A model generated the notes under the pieces. That model was given only the letters and a program-made list of their open reading frames with translations, was not told the origin of the DNA and searched no databases. DNA of 64,000 bases from Ciona intestinalis (taxonomy: Eukaryota; Chordata; Ascidiacea; Phlebobranchia; Cionidae), in assembly GCF_000224145.3 (NCBI RefSeq), contig NC_020170.2:1793589-1857588 (forward strand), read 5' to 3'. This document shows positions 62,656-64,000 of this stretch, piece by piece; the stretch's first letter is position 1, and the number at the start of each line of letters is the position of its first letter. The position numbers were made by a program, and so were the translations under genes.

Positions 62656-62855
62656 ATATTATTGTGGGGTAAGATGAGATAACACCTAAATTTCTAATTT
62701 ACTGTTTTTGTTTTGAACATTTAACAACGCTCTTTTAGAATAGCTTGGTTGCGGTCATATTGTTCTGTATAAAAATTCTTTGTTAACTACCAAATTGGAA
62801 AAGAAAGGGAGCAAAAAATGGTATGGAAACATGTCTCATCTTGCCCTACACTACT
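62656..62855. mobile_element. TAGTACTG-type MITE
   Basis: Starts TATTATTGTGGGGTAAGATG and ends TGTCTCATCTTGCCCTACAC followed by TACTA. Ends 14 bases before the next copy. Confidence 0.65.
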
Positions 62856-62868
62856 ATATTTATAATTA

Positions 62869-63061
62869 TAGTATGGTGGGGGAAGATGGGACAACTTTGA
62901 CACATAATAGCAAAATATCCTGATCATGTTTTAAACAATTAACAACAGTCTTTGGGAGTCGTAAGAATATGGTTTTATAATTCTGTAAACGTTTTTTGTT
63001 TACTACCAAATTGGACGGGAAAATAGAATGAAAAGGTGTCCCATCTTCCCCCACCCTACTA
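62869..63061. mobile_element. TAGTATGG-end MITE, full length
   Basis: Starts TAGTATGGTGGGGGAAGATG and ends CATCTTCCCCCACCCTACTA, flanked by TA. One of the best-preserved copies; it ends 64 bases before the ATG at 63125. Confidence 0.85.
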
Positions 63062-63124
63062 TAACATGTAAAATATGTTTTGCAGTTAAGATGTAAATTA
63101 CCGCCTGGGTGAAACAAAAATAAG

Positions 63125-63430
63125 ATGGTACATTTGCCGGCTTGTTTTAATAAAGTCCTAAACTTTGTTATTCGATGGTTCGACGTTTGGTTTATGATTT
63201 ACCTCTTCGTCTATCTTGCGAACTACCGGATATACTTCAGCAGTATAAAGCATTACCCTGATAATAAAACACCGTGGTGGAAGTGGCCTCAATATAATGA
63301 TTGGTCGATTGATGGGCGTATGCCGAACTATGAAGAAAACGTGCAAGCCACTAAAGATGACCGTTTGTACCCCATGGAAACAACAGCTCTGAGCAACAAA
63401 GAGAAATTAAAAGAAATTGTTGATCAGAAA
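63125..63430 (+). CDS. First coding exon of an unidentified type II membrane protein
   Basis: ATG at 63125 opens 102 codons to a donor AAA|GTGAGA in phase 0. A short N-terminus (MVHLPACFNKVLNFVIRWF) leads into one hydrophobic segment (VWFMIYLFVYLANYRIYF, about residues 20-37), then a polar stem with PWWKWPQYNDWSIDGRMPNY and TTALSNKEKLKEIVDQK. That layout fits a Golgi or ER type II enzyme, but no catalytic motif is present in this exon. A minimal start-stop uORF (ATGTAA) lies at 63091-63096, after an acceptor-like GTTTTGCAG ending at 63084. The remaining exons lie beyond the window. Hemmed in by MITEs on both sides. Confidence 0.5.
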
Positions 63431-63531
63431 GTGAGATTATATTATTATACGACTATGTTATATGTTAGGGGGTCGTAAATTAATGTTTGTTATAAGGTAA
63501 AACTGCCATATACCGTTTCGTTATTGACATA

Positions 63532-63724
63532 TAGTAGGGTGGGGGAAGATGGGACACCTTTCACACATAATAACCAAATATCCTAATCGTATTTTAAACA
63601 ATAACAACGATCTATGGGAGCCGTGAGGATAAAGTTTTATAAAAAATCGTTGAAAGTTTGTTTACTACAAAATTGGAGGAGAAAATAGATTGAAAAGGCG
63701 TCCCATCTTCCCCACACCCTACTA
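63532..63724. mobile_element. TAGTAGGG-end MITE, full length
   Basis: Starts TAGTAGGGTGGGGGAAGATG and ends CCATCTTCCCCACACCCTACTA, flanked by TA; 100 bases after the donor at 63430. Confidence 0.85.
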
Positions 63725-63739
63725 TACTTATACATGCAT

Positions 63740-63990
63740 AGCAATTTGAGGTGAGATGGGATACAGTTAGAACCTAAATTATTTCTAGTCGTGTTTTAAA
63801 CAATGTTTGTTTTGAAGAACCGTGAAGCTATACGGTTATATAGTAGGGTGGGGGAAGACGGAATACCTCTAAGACTTAATATCCGAATATTTTGATCATG
63901 TTTTAAAGAATTAGGTTTATAACGCTTTAAATGTTCTTTCTTTAGGGCGGGAATGTGAATGAAAATTCCTCTCTTGCCGCATTATACAAT
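63740..63990. mobile_element. Two further MITE pieces in tandem
   Basis: A truncated TAGTACTG-type piece (about 63740-63835) runs straight into a TAGTAGGGTGGGGGAAGACGG copy (63841-63990) whose right end is decayed. Confidence 0.6.
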
Positions 63991-64000
63991 GTAATTAAAG

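Larger units (their letters stand above)
59671..63124. other. Intergenic, MITE-rich
   Basis: Apart from the MITEs listed, no gene is supported. A 34-codon ORF at 61899 and a membrane-like frame at 60865-61116 are weak. Sequence from 62000 to 62650 is free of repeats and may be upstream sequence of the gene starting at 63125. Confidence 0.4.

Overview
The window is animal nuclear DNA from a tunicate, most likely Ciona (intestinalis/robusta group). Evidence: short AT-rich introns with GT..AG borders, proteins that align residue for residue with vertebrate families, and dozens of copies of short non-autonomous elements of the kind known from Ciona (a ~190 bp MITE with TAGTAGGGTGGGG ends and a tRNA-headed SINE). 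There are no bacterial or organellar features. One lone N (125) and a 50-N gap (57830-57879) mark a draft assembly.

Layout. 1-762: the 3' end of an unidentified + strand gene. 3566-6747: CAPSL, a four-exon EF-hand gene with a consensus RFX X-box upstream. 7166-7504: an unrecognised minus-strand coding exon convergent with CAPSL. 8440-17357: a raver-type RNA-binding protein with three RRMs, 17 exons, a PTB-binding motif and one GC-AG intron. 18-42 kb: the nuclear factor I (NFI) locus, with a distal first coding exon at 20911-21132, a 10 kb intron, and a second, very long N-terminal coding exon at 30075-31049 fused to the DNA-binding exon; its 3' exons run to 42019. 45365-54444 (minus): a 12-exon BTB-BACK-Kelch gene orthologous to KLHL9/KLHL13. 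55288-56016 (minus): CIR1, a single-exon RBPJ corepressor. 56160-59424: the region upstream of CIR1 is present twice on either side of the gap, most simply two unmerged haplotypes. 59446-59670 and 63125-63430: two unidentified + strand exons, the second the start of a type II membrane protein that leaves the window.

The genes do not form an operon or pathway. The locus of most interest is NFI. It appears to make two proteins that share the DNA-binding domain but differ in N-terminus (74 or 325 residues), joined at the position of the vertebrate exon 1/exon 2 junction. The gene is surrounded by an unusual number of TGACGTCA (CRE) palindromes, and two near-consensus NFI sites lie upstream of and inside its first intron. 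All exon borders were read by eye from splice consensus, frame continuity and remembered family alignments; no search was run.
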